From Nitrosomonadales bacterium (GTDB lineage: Bacteria > Pseudomonadota > Gammaproteobacteria > Burkholderiales > Gallionellaceae), in the NCBI GenBank assembly GCA_023259055.1, contig JAHFQZ010000001.1, positions 186,001 through 250,000 of the forward strand: a DNA stretch of 64,000 nt, given 5' to 3'. Positions 9,431 through 19,166 of the stretch are shown piece after piece (position 1 is the stretch's first letter; the number at the start of each line of letters is the position of its first letter). The position numbers and the translations under genes were made by a program. The notes below the pieces were generated by a model. The model was not told the origin of the DNA. It searched no databases and saw only the letters and a list, made by a program, of their open reading frames with translations.

Positions 9431-11401
9431 CTATCCCTCGCGCAGCCGCTTTTCCGCGGCCATCAGCGGCAACGGCTGACCAAGCAATACCAGCACGTCA
9501 CCTGCCCGCATCACCATGTCGCCTGCCGGTTGGCTTCCACGCACGTTGTGGCGGCGCACTGAGTTGACTTCCACCTCCAGCTCGGCCAGGTTGACCTCAT
9601 CCAGCATCTTGCCGACGGCGGCATCAAGTTCGTCCAGCAACACGCTATGAAAGCGCGGTTGCATGCTTTCCGTAGTTTCCCCCACCTCTTCGGCAGGCAC
9701 ACGAAAAAATCCGCTGAATACGCTGTAGCGGCGCGCACGGCTTTCCTGAATCTGGCGGATGACGCGGTTAAGCGGCACGCCGGCCATCAGGAGCGCCTGC
9801 GAAGCGAGCATCACGCTGCCTTCCGTCACTTCTGCCACCACCTCGGCTGCGCCCGCCTTCTTTAACTCTTCGATGTGGGAATCGTCGGTTGTGCGCACCA
9901 CCACGGGCAGATCGGGGCGTATTTGATTTACATGATGCAAAATTTTCAGGGCGGAATGTTTGTCGTTGTAAGTGACCACCAGCGTTCTGGCGCGCATCAA
10001 TCCGGCAGCCATCAGCACTTCGCGCTTGGCCGCATCGCCATACACCACACTCTCGCCCGCTGCAGCGGCCTCGTGTACCCGGCGTGGGTCAAGATCGAGC
10101 GCGATGAAGCTGATGTCCTCTTGCTCAATGAAACTCGCCAGCGCCTGCCCGCTGCGCCCGTAACCGCAGATGATGATGTGCGCATCTGCTCCCATGCTTT
10201 GCACCGCGATCTGATGTACCTGCAGGGCGCGATCCATCCATGCCGAAGGAGAAATGCGACGCACGATGGCTTCGGCATGATGAATCAAAAAGGGCGCGGC
10301 CAGCATGGAAATCAGCATGGCTGCCAGCACGTTCTGCATCACATCTTTTGGAAGCAGGTTCACTTCGCCCGCCAGGGTCAGCAGCACGAAGCCAAATTCA
10401 CCCGCCTGCGCCAATCCCAGGCCGCTGCGGATCGAGGTTCCCCAATCCCCGCCGAACCAGCGCGCCAGCAGCGCCACCACTGCCGCCTTGAATGGCAGCA
10501 GGATCAGCAGAATCAGCACCACCCAGCCGAACCCGGCGATCACGCTGTCCACATTGAGCAACATGCCGATGGTGACGAAGAACAAACCAAGCAGCACATC
10601 GCGGAATGGCTTGATGTCCTCTTCCACCTGATAACGGTATTCGGTTTCGGAAATCAGCATCCCTGCAACGAATGCGCCCAGCGCCATGGAAAGCCCCGCC
10701 AGTTCGGTGATATAGGCCAGACCAAGCGTAAACAGCAGCACGTTGAGCATGAACAGCTCGGAAGATTTCTGCATGGCCACCAGATGGAACCATGGTCGCA
10801 ATAACTTTTGGCCAAAAATCAGCAGCGCGGCCAATACCAGCGCGGCCTTTAACAGCGCCATTCCAAGCGTGGCGTAAACGGCCTGGCCGCTACTGGCGAG
10901 GGCCGGAATGATGATAATGAGGGGCACCACAGCCAGATCCTGGAACAACAAAACACCCATGACGTTCTGGCCGTGCGGCGTACTCAGCTCGGCGCGCTCG
11001 ACCAGCATCTTGCTGACAATCGCTGTAGAGGACATTGCCAGCACCCCGCCCAGCGCCAAGCCGGCGCGCCAGCCAAGCCCGAAGAAAAGCGAGGCAAGCA
11101 TGACCAGCAAAATGGTCGCCAGCACCTGCGCTGTGCCCAAACCGAAAACCACATGTTGCATGATACGCAGTCGCGCCAGGCTGAATTCCAGACCGATGCT
11201 GAACATCAGGAACACTACGCCGAATTCGGCCAGATGGCGCGCCTCCGGCGCATCGGGGATCCATCCGAGCGCATGTGGTCCGATCATTATGCCGACAATA
11301 AGGTATCCCAGCATCGCGGGCAGGCGCAAAATACGGCACAACACCACTACGCCAACGGCAACGGCAAGCAAAATCAGCAGGAGTTGCAGCGAGTTGGTCA
11401 T
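9431..11401 (-). CDS. Kef-type monovalent cation:proton antiporter with TrkA domains
   Basis: CPA2-family inner-membrane transporter of 656 residues. The first about 380 residues are a 12-13-helix Na+/H+-exchanger domain with the family's motif-rich segment around G-L-E-F-S-L. A RCK/TrkA-N domain follows with the nucleotide-binding loop I-I-C-G-Y-G-R-S-G-Q (about 415), then a TrkA-C domain. This order fits the KefB/YbaL type. Kef systems release K+ in exchange for protons, often under glutathione-adduct control; whether that applies here cannot be read from the sequence. Divergent from kdsD. Confidence 0.9.
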   Translation of the reverse strand: MTNSLQLLLILLAVAVGVVVLCRILRLPAMLGYLIVGIMIGPHALGWIPDAPEARHLAEFGVVFLMFSIGLEFSLARLRIMQHVVFGLGTAQVLATILLVMLASLFFGLGWRAGLALGGVLAMSSTAIVSKMLVERAELSTPHGQNVMGVLLFQDLAVVPLIIIIPALASSGQAVYATLGMALLKAALVLAALLIFGQKLLRPWFHLVAMQKSSELFMLNVLLFTLGLAYITELAGLSMALGAFVAGMLISETEYRYQVEEDIKPFRDVLLGLFFVTIGMLLNVDSVIAGFGWVVLILLILLPFKAAVVALLARWFGGDWGTSIRSGLGLAQAGEFGFVLLTLAGEVNLLPKDVMQNVLAAMLISMLAAPFLIHHAEAIVRRISPSAWMDRALQVHQIAVQSMGADAHIIICGYGRSGQALASFIEQEDISFIALDLDPRRVHEAAAAGESVVYGDAAKREVLMAAGLMRARTLVVTYNDKHSALKILHHVNQIRPDLPVVVRTTDDSHIEELKKAGAAEVVAEVTEGSVMLASQALLMAGVPLNRVIRQIQESRARRYSVFSGFFRVPAEEVGETTESMQPRFHSVLLDELDAAVGKMLDEVNLAELEVEVNSVRRHNVRGSQPAGDMVMRAGDVLVLLGQPLPLMAAEKRLREG

Positions 11402-11489
11402 GTGCGCGTTTTAATTGATAAATTTACCATATCCGTATAATGCCCTAAGTAAAGCATCTTGCAAAATCTCACAACATGACAGGCAAAAT

Positions 11490-11519
11490 TTCACTGCGTA
11501 ATAAGCTCGCTGCTATAAT
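11490..11519 (+). promoter_or_regulatory. Sigma-70-like promoter immediately before kdsD
   Basis: A consensus -10 box TATAAT lies at 11514-11519, with a weak -35 (TTCACT, 11490-11495) at an 18-base spacing. The predicted transcription start falls at or just before the kdsD ATG at 11528, and no Shine-Dalgarno precedes that ATG. The kdsD message may therefore be leaderless or nearly so. Confidence 0.55.
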
Positions 11520-11527
11520 TCCAAAAT

Positions 11528-12514
11528 ATGAACAAATCCATCTCCGCCACACCACGCGCACTTGACCTCGCCCGCGAAGTGTTGAATGTCGAAGCTGCCG
11601 CCGTGCAAGCCCTCGCCACTCGCCTCGATGAGAATTTTTTACACGCACTGAATTTGATTCTGCGCTGTGAAGGCCGCGTCATCGTCAGCGGCATGGGCAA
11701 ATCGGGGCACATCGCACGCAAGATCGCCTCGACCATGTCCAGCACAGGAACCCCTGCTTACTTCGTGCATCCTGGCGAGGCCAGCCACGGCGACCTTGGC
11801 ATGATCACCAGCGAAGATGTCATCATTGCGTTATCTTATTCCGGCGAAAGCCAGGAACTGATGTCCATCGTGCCGATGATTAAACGCCAAGGCGCCAAGC
11901 TCATCAGTATGACCGGCAACCCCTTATCCAGCCTGGCGAAAGCAGCGGATGTACATCTCAATGCGGCGGTAGATAAAGAGGCTTGTCCGATGGGTTTGGC
12001 GCCCACTGCCAGCACCACTGCGGCGTTGGCACTGGGCGATGCGTTGGCGGTGGCTCTGCTGGATGCGAAAGGTTTCAGCGCGGAAGATTTTGCCCTCTCA
12101 CACCCGGGTGGAAGCCTCGGGCGCCGCTTGCTCACCCATGTGCGCGACATCATGCGCAGCGACAAGCGCCTGCCGATGGTGCGGGAAGATGCGATGTTGG
12201 GCAATGCAATTCTGGAAATGTCAAAAAAAGGCGTTGGCATGACGGCCATCGTGGATGCCGGGCAACACGTACTGGGCATTTATACTGACGGCGATTTGCG
12301 CCGCACGCTGGAGAAGAAGCTGGATTTTAACGCCACCACCGTGCGTAGCGTGATGTCTGCCAATCCTCGCTGCATCGGCCCGGATGCGCTCGCCGCCGAA
12401 GCTGTGCAGATAATGGAGCAATACAACATCAACCAGATGCTGGTGGTGGATGAGAAACACCGGCTAGTCGGCGCACTGAATATGCACGATTTGCTGCACG
12501 CAAAAGTGATTTGA
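11528..12514 (+). CDS. kdsD: D-arabinose 5-phosphate isomerase
   Basis: Interconverts ribulose 5-phosphate and arabinose 5-phosphate, the first step towards Kdo for lipopolysaccharide. 328 residues: an N-terminal SIS sugar-isomerase domain (V-S-G-M-G-K-S-G-H, H-P-G-E-A-S-H-G-D-L-G) and two C-terminal CBS domains from about residue 205. Next to kdsC and the lpt genes, so the KdsD role is clear as opposed to GutQ or capsule KpsF. An interspersed repeat separates it from kdsC. Confidence 0.95.
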   Translation: MNKSISATPRALDLAREVLNVEAAAVQALATRLDENFLHALNLILRCEGRVIVSGMGKSGHIARKIASTMSSTGTPAYFVHPGEASHGDLGMITSEDVIIALSYSGESQELMSIVPMIKRQGAKLISMTGNPLSSLAKAADVHLNAAVDKEACPMGLAPTASTTAALALGDALAVALLDAKGFSAEDFALSHPGGSLGRRLLTHVRDIMRSDKRLPMVREDAMLGNAILEMSKKGVGMTAIVDAGQHVLGIYTDGDLRRTLEKKLDFNATTVRSVMSANPRCIGPDALAAEAVQIMEQYNINQMLVVDEKHRLVGALNMHDLLHAKVI

Positions 12515-12519
12515 TTTCT

Positions 12520-12606
12520 GTAGGGTGGGCAGGTTTTTCTGCCCACGCGGAATAGCCCGCGTTATCTTTTTCCCGCGTGGGCACGATAAAGCCGTGCCCA
12601 CCCTAC
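12520..12606. repeat. GTAGGGTGGGC palindromic repeat, intergenic copy
   Basis: 87-bp element with perfect 11-bp ends GTAGGGTGGGC and GCCCACCCTAC, and inner arms TGCCCACGCGG (12540-12550) and CCGCGTGGGCA (12572-12582). Each half is itself a hairpin. A second copy of the same family, 77 bp long, lies inside mutS at 52265-52341. Confidence 0.9.
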
Positions 12607-12629
12607 GTCTATATTTTATGGAGAGCACC

Positions 12630-13148
12630 ATGCTGTTAAGCCGCTTAAAATTGATCCGTCTCGTTGCATTCGATGTGGATGGTATATTGACCGACGGTGG
12701 ATTATATTATTCCGATTCCGGGGAAGAATTCAAACGCTTCAATTCGCTGGATGGGCAAGGCATGAAGATGCTCAAGGCCAGCGGGGTGGAGATCGCCCTC
12801 ATCACCGGACGCTCCTCGCGCTGCGTCGAAGCACGCGCAAAAAATCTCGGCATTGTGCATGTTTATCAAGGCGTGGAGAACAAACTGAAAGCGATGGTCG
12901 ATGTGCTCGACAAGCTAAAATTGACGCGGGATACCGCCGCCTATATGGGCGACGACGTGGTTGACCTCACCGTGATGCGTCATGTCGGTTTGTCAATCAG
13001 CGTACCGGAATCTCCGCTGCTTGTGCGCGAGCATTCCGGCTATGTCACGCAGCACAGTGGCGGACATGGCGCAGTGCGGGAAGTTTGCGAGCTCATAATG
13101 TCTGCACAGGACACTCTGAACTCGCAATTAGCCCCTTATTTGCAATGA
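12630..13148 (+). CDS. kdsC: Kdo 8-phosphate phosphatase
   Basis: HAD-superfamily phosphatase that makes free Kdo. Motif I is F-D-V-D-G-I-L-T-D-G, with I-T-G-R-S-S and Y-M-G-D-D-V-V-D-L following; the protein lacks a cap domain, as KdsC should, and has 172 residues. The start at 12630 (MLLSRLKLIRLVAFDVDG) is preceded by GGAGAG at good spacing. The frame stays open upstream into the repeat, which I regard as non-coding. Its stop overlaps the lptC start (ATGA). Confidence 0.94.
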   Translation: MLLSRLKLIRLVAFDVDGILTDGGLYYSDSGEEFKRFNSLDGQGMKMLKASGVEIALITGRSSRCVEARAKNLGIVHVYQGVENKLKAMVDVLDKLKLTRDTAAYMGDDVVDLTVMRHVGLSISVPESPLLVREHSGYVTQHSGGHGAVREVCELIMSAQDTLNSQLAPYLQ

Positions 13149-13726
13149 CATTCAGCTCTCGTGCCCGTTACTGGCTGCCACTGTTGCCATTGCTTGGCTT
13201 GCTCGGATTCACCTATTGGCTGAACCAGCTGGTACGGAAGGAACCGGTCAAACCGGATGTCGGCATACGCCACGATCCCGATGCCATAATCGAAAATTTC
13301 TCCGCAATCAGGCTGAATGCGCAAGGGTCACCGCACTTCATCATGGCGGCAAAAAAAATGATCCATTACTCCGATGACGACAGCACCACACTGGAGGTGC
13401 CACACTTTACCACCCTGTCCGCCGAGCGTCCGGCAATCCACGCCATCGCCAAGCGCGGTATTGTTTCCAGCAAGGGCGATGAGGTGTTTCTGCACGAAGA
13501 TGTCGAAGTGCTGCGCGAGGCAAGCGCGTTGCACAACGAACTCAGGATACACACCGAGTATTTGCACTTTATCCCGGACCAGGATTTAGCGGATACCGAC
13601 CGCATTGTGACTATCATGGAGGCGCACAACACCGTGCAAGCGACAGGCATGAAAATGGACAACAGGGCACGCACACTGAAATTACTGGCTATGGTTAAAA
13701 GTGAATATGTGCCAAACAAAAAATAA
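13145..13726 (+). CDS. lptC: LPS export protein LptC
   Basis: Bitopic inner-membrane protein that passes lipopolysaccharide from LptBFG to LptA. 193 residues with one N-terminal helix (WLPLLPLLGLLGFTYWLNQL) and a periplasmic beta-jellyroll containing the D-A-I-I-E-N-F and M-I-H-Y segments. It starts within the kdsC stop codon and its end overlaps lptA, so it is translationally coupled on both sides. Confidence 0.92.
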   Translation: MTFSSRARYWLPLLPLLGLLGFTYWLNQLVRKEPVKPDVGIRHDPDAIIENFSAIRLNAQGSPHFIMAAKKMIHYSDDDSTTLEVPHFTTLSAERPAIHAIAKRGIVSSKGDEVFLHEDVEVLREASALHNELRIHTEYLHFIPDQDLADTDRIVTIMEAHNTVQATGMKMDNRARTLKLLAMVKSEYVPNKK

Positions 13727-14303
13727 ACCTTTGCTGTCATTCCTGCTTTTGCCGGCTTTGCTGCTGCCTTGGGCGCCAGCCTGCCTTGCCGAGCGCGCTG
13801 ATCGCGACAAGCCGATTAATCTGGAAGCTGATCAGGTGCTGATAAACGATGCGCAACAAATCAGCACGTTCACCGGCAACGTGCGGTTATCCCAAGGCAC
13901 GCTGCTGATACGCGGGGACAAGATCGTCGTGACGCAGGGCAAGGATGGCTTCAAGCACGCTTCGGCATACGGCAATACTGCCGAATTCCGGCAAAAGCGC
14001 GATGGGTTGGACGGGTATGTGGAAGGTTATGGCGAACGCATCGAATACGACACCCAAGCCGAAACGCTGAACTTTTACAAACAGGCGCGCCTCAAGCGCG
14101 ACCAGGATGAAGTGAGCGGCGAGCACATTACTTACAACGCCAATACCGATATATTCCAGGTGATAGGCAGCAGCACAAGCTCAGGAAATGCGCCCCCACA
14201 GCGGGTTCACGCCGTGCTGCAACCAAAATCGAAAGAAGGTCCGGTATCAGCACCAAACACGTTTTTTACCTCACCTGGAGATAAGCTTGCTCCTGCAAAA
14301 TGA
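13707..14303 (+). CDS. lptA: LPS periplasmic transport protein LptA
   Basis: Periplasmic bridge protein for lipopolysaccharide. A signal peptide (MCQTKNK, then a Leu/Pro-rich core ending A-C-L-A) precedes the OstA/LptA jellyroll with I-N-L-E-A-D-Q and T-F-T-G-N-V segments. The ATG at 13707 gives the better signal peptide; a GTG two codons earlier is also possible, and neither has a strong ribosome site. The start lies inside the end of lptC and the stop overlaps the lptB start. Confidence 0.92.
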   Translation: MCQTKNKPLLSFLLLPALLLPWAPACLAERADRDKPINLEADQVLINDAQQISTFTGNVRLSQGTLLIRGDKIVVTQGKDGFKHASAYGNTAEFRQKRDGLDGYVEGYGERIEYDTQAETLNFYKQARLKRDQDEVSGEHITYNANTDIFQVIGSSTSSGNAPPQRVHAVLQPKSKEGPVSAPNTFFTSPGDKLAPAK

Positions 14304-15028
14304 ACATGAGTGAATTACGCGCCGTCGGCTTGAAGAAAATTTACGGTTCAAGAACCGTGGTTCATGATGCCTCTTTGTCCCTGAAGAGCGGTGAAGTGGT
14401 TGGCCTGCTAGGCCCGAACGGCGCGGGCAAGACCACCTCGTTTTACATGATCGTGGGACTAATTGCTGCAGATGGCGGTGAAATTTTTATTGACGACCAA
14501 AACATCACTCATCTGCCGATACACCGCCGTGCACGCCTGGGGCTGGGTTATCTGCCGCAAGAAGCATCGATCTTCCGCCGCCTGACGGTAGCACAGAATA
14601 TTCAAGCGGTACTCGAACTGCAAGACCTGTCCGATGACGACATCCAAAACCGTGTGGATGCATTGCTGGAGGATCTGCACATTTCGCACATACGCGACAA
14701 TCCGGCCATCAGCCTGTCCGGCGGCGAACGGCGGCGCGTTGAAATCGCCCGCGCATTGGCGACCGACCCCCGCTTCATCCTGCTCGATGAGCCGTTTGCC
14801 GGCGTCGATCCCATCGCAGTGCTGGACATCCAGAAAATCATCCGCTTCCTCAAGGAGCGCAACATCGGCGTGCTGATCACCGACCACAATGTGCGTGAAA
14901 CGCTGGGCATCTGCGACCGAGCCTACATTATCAATGCAGGCTCGGTAATGGCGGAAGGCAAGCCGGATGAAATCATTTATAATGAGGGTGTAAGGAAAGT
15001 GTATCTAGGCGAGCACTTCAAACTATAA
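14300..15028 (+). CDS. lptB: LPS export ABC transporter ATPase LptB
   Basis: ATPase driving LPS extraction with LptF/LptG. All ABC motifs are present: Walker [10 protein letters not shown], signature L-S-G-G-E, Walker B F-I-L-L-D-E-P-F and the H-loop T-D-H-N-V. 242 residues. The N-terminus could start two codons later. It ends 30 bases before rpoN, a neighbourhood conserved across many proteobacteria. Confidence 0.96.
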   Translation: MNMSELRAVGLKKIYGSRTVVHDASLSLKSGEVVGLLGPNGAGKTTSFYMIVGLIAADGGEIFIDDQNITHLPIHRRARLGLGYLPQEASIFRRLTVAQNIQAVLELQDLSDDDIQNRVDALLEDLHISHIRDNPAISLSGGERRRVEIARALATDPRFILLDEPFAGVDPIAVLDIQKIIRFLKERNIGVLITDHNVRETLGICDRAYIINAGSVMAEGKPDEIIYNEGVRKVYLGEHFKL

Positions 15029-15058
15029 CTTGAAGCTTTCTCAGGTACGACATAAGTA

Positions 15059-16498
15059 ATGAAACCCTCTCTTCAACTTCGAGTATCCCAGCAACTGACG
15101 CTCACCCCGCAGTTGCAGCAGGCTATACGCTTGCTTCAACTTTCAACACAGGACATTCACCAGGAAGTCGCGCAGATGCTGGAGACGAACCCTATGTTGG
15201 AAATGGCCGATGAGTCTGAGCCAAGCGTATTTTCCTCTCCCCCCCAGCCTTTGGCGCAGCATAGCACCGCAAACGCAGATGAATCAGAACAAGCACATTC
15301 CGATGACCGCGGCCCGGACGATTTCGGGAACGAGCCTGCGGATTGGAATACCCGCGGCAGCATGTCCCGCAGCACGGATGATGAAGACGAAACATACCCC
15401 GAGCAAGCCGCCGAACAGGCCAGCCTTCGTGAACACCTGCATGCTCAATTGACCACCAGTATGCTCGACGAAAAAGACCGCAAAGTGGTCGGGTTGCTGA
15501 TCGATGCGCTGGATGAGAATGGCTATCTGGCGCAAGACCTGAAAGAACTGGCAGAGCTGTTGCCCGCCGAACTGGATATCACGCTTGATGATCTGGAAAC
15601 CGCGCTGGTACAACTGCAACACATGGATCAACCCGGACTTGGTGCGCGCAATCTGGGCGAATGCCTGGCATTGCAACTCAAGGCGCTGCCGGAAGACACC
15701 CCGCAACGCGATTTGGCGATCCAGTTGGTGAGCAGCCATCTGGACGTGCTCGCTGCGCACGATTTCACCAGGATCAAAAAACTGCTGCACTGCACAAACG
15801 ATGAGTTGCGCACCGCGCAACATCTGATCATAGAACTGAACCCAAAACCCGGCTCTGAGTTTGACCAAAGCATCGCAGATTACGTGGTGCCCGACGTGGT
15901 CGTGGAGAAATACAAGAACAAATGGTGCGCGCGGCTCAATGCAGATGCGATGCCCAAACTGCGCGTAAATCAGATCTACGCAAACATCCTGCAACAGCGC
16001 GGAGAGAAAAATTCCTTGCAGCTCGCCACACAACTGCAGGAAGCAAAATGGCTGATCAAAAATTTGCAGCAGCGCTTTGAAACCATTTTGCGCGTCGCAC
16101 AAGCAATCGTCGAAAGGCAAGGCAATTTTTTCGAACACGGCGAGATCGGAATGCGCCCGCTGGTGTTGCGCGAAATCGCAGATGCTCTGGAGATGCACGA
16201 ATCGACGGTATCGCGCAGTACCACACAAAAGTTTATGCTGACTCCGCGCGGCATTTACGAATTCAAGCATTTCTTTGGCAGCGGTCTTTCCACGGAAAGC
16301 GGCGGAACATGCTCTTCTACCGCGATACGCGAGCTGATCAAACAACTGGTCAGCGCTGAAGACGGACAAAAACCGCTTACCGACAGCCGTATGTCAGAAA
16401 TCTTGGCACAGCAGGGCATTGTTGTTGCCCGGCGTACCATAGCAAAGTACCGGGAAGCATTACGCATACTCCCGGTGAATCTCCGTAAATCAATCTAA
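15059..16498 (+). CDS. rpoN: RNA polymerase sigma-54 factor
   Basis: Alternative sigma factor that needs AAA+ activators. Region I is Gln/Leu-rich (MKPSLQLRVSQQLTLTPQL), followed by an acidic region II (about 60-125), a core-binding domain and the C-terminal RpoN box A-R-R-T-I-A-K-Y-R-E. 479 residues. At least one candidate target promoter is in the window (8486-8501, prepilin). Its position after lptB and before hpf-ptsN is classical. Confidence 0.97.
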   Translation: MKPSLQLRVSQQLTLTPQLQQAIRLLQLSTQDIHQEVAQMLETNPMLEMADESEPSVFSSPPQPLAQHSTANADESEQAHSDDRGPDDFGNEPADWNTRGSMSRSTDDEDETYPEQAAEQASLREHLHAQLTTSMLDEKDRKVVGLLIDALDENGYLAQDLKELAELLPAELDITLDDLETALVQLQHMDQPGLGARNLGECLALQLKALPEDTPQRDLAIQLVSSHLDVLAAHDFTRIKKLLHCTNDELRTAQHLIIELNPKPGSEFDQSIADYVVPDVVVEKYKNKWCARLNADAMPKLRVNQIYANILQQRGEKNSLQLATQLQEAKWLIKNLQQRFETILRVAQAIVERQGNFFEHGEIGMRPLVLREIADALEMHESTVSRSTTQKFMLTPRGIYEFKHFFGSGLSTESGGTCSSTAIRELIKQLVSAEDGQKPLTDSRMSEILAQQGIVVARRTIAKYREALRILPVNLRKSI

Positions 16499-16517
16499 TA
16501 TAATAAAGGAGCACACC

Positions 16518-16841
16518 ATGAACCTCCATCTAACCGGACGCCATCTTGAAATAACACCCGCTATCCGCGACTATGCGACTGGCAAAATCGGCAAGATCAA
16601 ACGCCATTTCGACAGCGTAATTGATGTAAACATCATTCTTTCAGTTGAAAAACTGAAGCAGAAGGCCGAAGCCACCATACATATCAGCGGTAAGGATGTA
16701 TTCGTGGAATGCGAGGACGAGAACCTGTACGCGGCGATTGACGCACTGATTGACAAGCTGGATCGCCAGGTTATGAAGCACAAGGAAAAACTGTCGGCGC
16801 GGCGTCATGATGATTCCGGCAAACACGCCGCAGTAGAATAA
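16518..16841 (+). CDS. hpf: Ribosome hibernation promoting factor (short HPF/YfiA)
   Basis: Binds the 30S subunit in stationary phase. 107 residues with the beta-alpha-beta-beta-beta-alpha fold: N-L-H-L-T-G-R-H-L-E-I-T opening, the A-E-A-T-I-H-I-S-G strand, and D-L-Y-A-A-I-D-like helix L-Y-A-A-I-D-A-L-I-D-K-L. It lacks the long C-terminal dimerisation domain, so it is the short form. A clear AAAGGAG ribosome site precedes the ATG. Confidence 0.92.
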   Translation: MNLHLTGRHLEITPAIRDYATGKIGKIKRHFDSVIDVNIILSVEKLKQKAEATIHISGKDVFVECEDENLYAAIDALIDKLDRQVMKHKEKLSARRHDDSGKHAAVE

Positions 16842-16849
16842 TTACCAAA

Positions 16850-16869
16850 GGGCGGCAGCAGTGCCGCCC
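16850..16869 (+). terminator. Hairpin between hpf and ptsN, weak terminator or attenuator
   Basis: An 8-bp perfect stem GGGCGGCA/TGCCGCCC with a 4-base loop is followed by AATTTAT. The T-run is too poor for an efficient terminator. It may set the ratio of rpoN-hpf to ptsN-hprK-rapZ transcripts. Confidence 0.5.
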
Positions 16870-16888
16870 AATTTATACGACCCTCATA

Positions 16889-17350
16889 ATGAACCTGATC
16901 AGCAAAATCCTGCTGCCCGATAACATCCTGCTGGATACAGAATCCACCAGCAAAAAGCGTGTATTTGAACGCGTTGGTTTGCTGTTTGAAAATAATCAGC
17001 AGATTTCTCGCAGCCAGGTGTTCGACAGCCTGTTCGCCCGTGAGAAACTTGGCTCGACCGGTTTGGGGCAAGGCGTGGCGATCCCGCATGGCCGCATCGC
17101 CAAGCTGCGCGATGCGACTGCCGCGTTTGTAAAAACTTCCAACCCGATCCCGTTTGACGCGCCAGACGGCCAGCCGGTAAACCTGATTTTCGTGTTGCTG
17201 GTTCCGGAGCGCGCCACCGATTTACACCTGCAAATCCTCAGTGAGTTGGCTCAAATGTTCAGCGATGCGCAGTTCCGCAGTCGTCTGATCGCAAGCGAAA
17301 CTGCTACCAGTATTCATCAGTTGTTTTATAACTGGAACGGCACAGCATGA
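16889..17350 (+). CDS. ptsN: PTS IIA-like nitrogen regulatory protein
   Basis: EIIA-Ntr of the regulatory phosphotransferase chain. The phospho-accepting His lies in G-V-A-I-P-H-G-R-I near residue 66, and the fold-typical L-L-V-P-E-R-A-T-D-L-H strand follows. 153 residues. It forms a tight set with hprK (7 bases later) and rapZ, so nitrogen-PTS phosphorylation and HPr phosphorylation are probably linked here. Confidence 0.94.
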   Translation: MNLISKILLPDNILLDTESTSKKRVFERVGLLFENNQQISRSQVFDSLFAREKLGSTGLGQGVAIPHGRIAKLRDATAAFVKTSNPIPFDAPDGQPVNLIFVLLVPERATDLHLQILSELAQMFSDAQFRSRLIASETATSIHQLFYNWNGTA

Positions 17351-17357
17351 GGTTTCC

Positions 17358-18296
17358 ATGAGCCAGGTTAACGTCCGGCAATTATTTGAAGACAAGCAAC
17401 AACGGCTGCAGCTCAGCCGTGTTGCAGGCGCGGACGGCACTGATCGCATCATCGACAGCGACATGGTAAATGCTTCCAATAACGGACTCATCGGCCATCT
17501 CAACCTGATTCACCCGAATTGGGTGCAGGTGCTCAGCGAAACCGAGCTCAATTATCTGCGTAACCTGTCTAAGGAAGAGCGCGCCAGTGTGTTCCGGCAA
17601 ATCGAACAAAGCGTCACAACTTGTTTGATCGTGGCTGGCATTGATGATATTCCTGCTGAACTGATCACATTCGCCGACCGATCGCATATTCCGCTATTCC
17701 GTTCGCCCAAACCCAGCGTGCACCTGATGTGGCTGATCCGCCACTATCTCGCCAAGGAACTGGCCGAGTCCACCACGCGCCATGGCGTGTTTCTCGATGT
17801 GCTGGGTGTTGGCGTGATCATTACAGGCGAGAGCGCAGTCGGCAAAAGCGAACTCGGCCTGGAGCTGATCACGCGCGGCAACGGGCTGGTTGCCGACGAC
17901 ATCGTCGAATTACACCGCATCGCGCCTGATACCCTGGAAGGGCGTTGCCCGGAACTATTGCGCGATTTTCTCGAGGTGCGCGGCCTGGGCGTGTTGAATA
18001 TTCGCACCATGTTCGGAGAAACTTCGGTACGGCGCAAAAAGAGCTTGAAACTTATCGTGCATCTGCATCGCCCGCAGGGCGGCGATCTCGCGCAAATGGA
18101 GCGCCTGCCGCTCAACGCCACGTACCAGGAGATTCTCGGCGTAAACATCAGCACCGTGAACATCCCGGTGGTCGCAGGTCGCAACCTTGCGGTACTGGTT
18201 GAAGCTGCCGCGCGCAATTTTGTCATGCAACAGCGCGGCATCAATAGCATGGATGAATTCATCGAGCGGCATGACCAGTTGCTGCTTGGTGATTGA
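17358..18296 (+). CDS. hprK: HPr kinase/phosphorylase
   Basis: Phosphorylates HPr on serine with ATP and removes the phosphate. 312 residues: an N-terminal MurF-like domain and a C-terminal kinase domain with Walker A G-E-S-A-V-G-K-S-E (about 155), A-D-D-I-V-E and the L-E-V-R-G-L-G signature. In proteobacteria without full sugar PTS it works with ptsN rather than in sugar uptake; no HPr gene is in the window. Confidence 0.95.
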   Translation: MSQVNVRQLFEDKQQRLQLSRVAGADGTDRIIDSDMVNASNNGLIGHLNLIHPNWVQVLSETELNYLRNLSKEERASVFRQIEQSVTTCLIVAGIDDIPAELITFADRSHIPLFRSPKPSVHLMWLIRHYLAKELAESTTRHGVFLDVLGVGVIITGESAVGKSELGLELITRGNGLVADDIVELHRIAPDTLEGRCPELLRDFLEVRGLGVLNIRTMFGETSVRRKKSLKLIVHLHRPQGGDLAQMERLPLNATYQEILGVNISTVNIPVVAGRNLAVLVEAAARNFVMQQRGINSMDEFIERHDQLLLGD

Positions 18297-18305
18297 CATA
18301 CTGAT

Positions 18306-19166
18306 ATGCAGCTCTTTCTGATCAGCGGATTATCCGGCTCCGGCAAAAGCGTTGCGCTCAAGGTGCTGGAAGACAGCGGCTATTACTGTGTAGACAATTT
18401 GCCCGCCGATTTGCTGGCCGCACTGGTCGAGCACCTGCAACGAGCCGGTTACAGCAACATTGCGGTCAGCATAGACGTGCGTAGCGCCAACAGCGTGCAA
18501 CGTTTGCCGCCCCTGTTGCAGCAGATCAAACAGCAAGGAATGGATGTGCATGTGCTGTTTCTGGATGCGCAAACCGACACGCTGGTCAAGCGATTTTCCG
18601 AGACGCGCCGCCTTCATCCGCTCAGCGATACCACGCTTCTGGCAAATGACAATAAAGCTCGCACCCTGCCGGAATGCGTCAGATACGAACGCGAATTGCT
18701 CGCCGGGATCAGCGATATCGGCCATCACATCGACACCACCGAGCTTGACGCCAACGCGCTACGCGCCTGGATAAAACAATTCATCAAACTGGATCGCGCG
18801 CGGCTGACGCTGTTGTTCGAATCATTCGGATACAAGCACGGCATCCCGCTGGACGCAGACCTGGTGTTCGATGTGCGCTGCCTTCCCAATCCTCACTACA
18901 ATCCTGAACTGCGCTCACTCACGGGACGCGACGCAGAAGTTATCAAATTTCTTGAAAACACACCCTCCGCTCAGGACATGTTTAGCGATATTCGTGATTT
19001 CGTGGAACGCTGGCTACCGAGCTTCGTAGCCGATAATCGCAGCTATCTCACCGTTGCCATCGGTTGCACCGGCGGGCAGCATCGCTCAGTCTATCTGGCC
19101 GAAAAGCTCGCACGATATTTCGAACATCAGCAGCAAGTGCTGGTGCGTCACCGTGAACTCGTATGA
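18306..19166 (+). CDS. rapZ: RapZ-family nucleotide-binding protein
   Basis: P-loop protein (old name YvcJ/YhbJ). Walker A is [10 protein letters not shown] near the N-terminus, and the C-terminal domain has [17 protein letters not shown] and [10 protein letters not shown]. 286 residues. In E. coli RapZ directs RNase E to the glmS-regulating small RNA GlmZ; whether that is its role in betaproteobacteria is not shown. Its end overlaps the next gene by 14 bases. Confidence 0.94.
   Translation: MQLFLISGLSGSGKSVALKVLEDSGYYCVDNLPADLLAALVEHLQRAGYSNIAVSIDVRSANSVQRLPPLLQQIKQQGMDVHVLFLDAQTDTLVKRFSETRRLHPLSDTTLLANDNKARTLPECVRYERELLAGISDIGHHIDTTELDANALRAWIKQFIKLDRARLTLLFESFGYKHGIPLDADLVFDVRCLPNPHYNPELRSLTGRDAEVIKFLENTPSAQDMFSDIRDFVERWLPSFVADNRSYLTVAIGCTGGQHRSVYLAEKLARYFEHQQQVLVRHRELV

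Noticed and set aside
9875-10804. Long open frames opposite kefB, asmA, ccoN, mutS and other large genes
   Set aside because: They are out-of-frame shadows of well-supported genes, with atypical composition and no family signatures.
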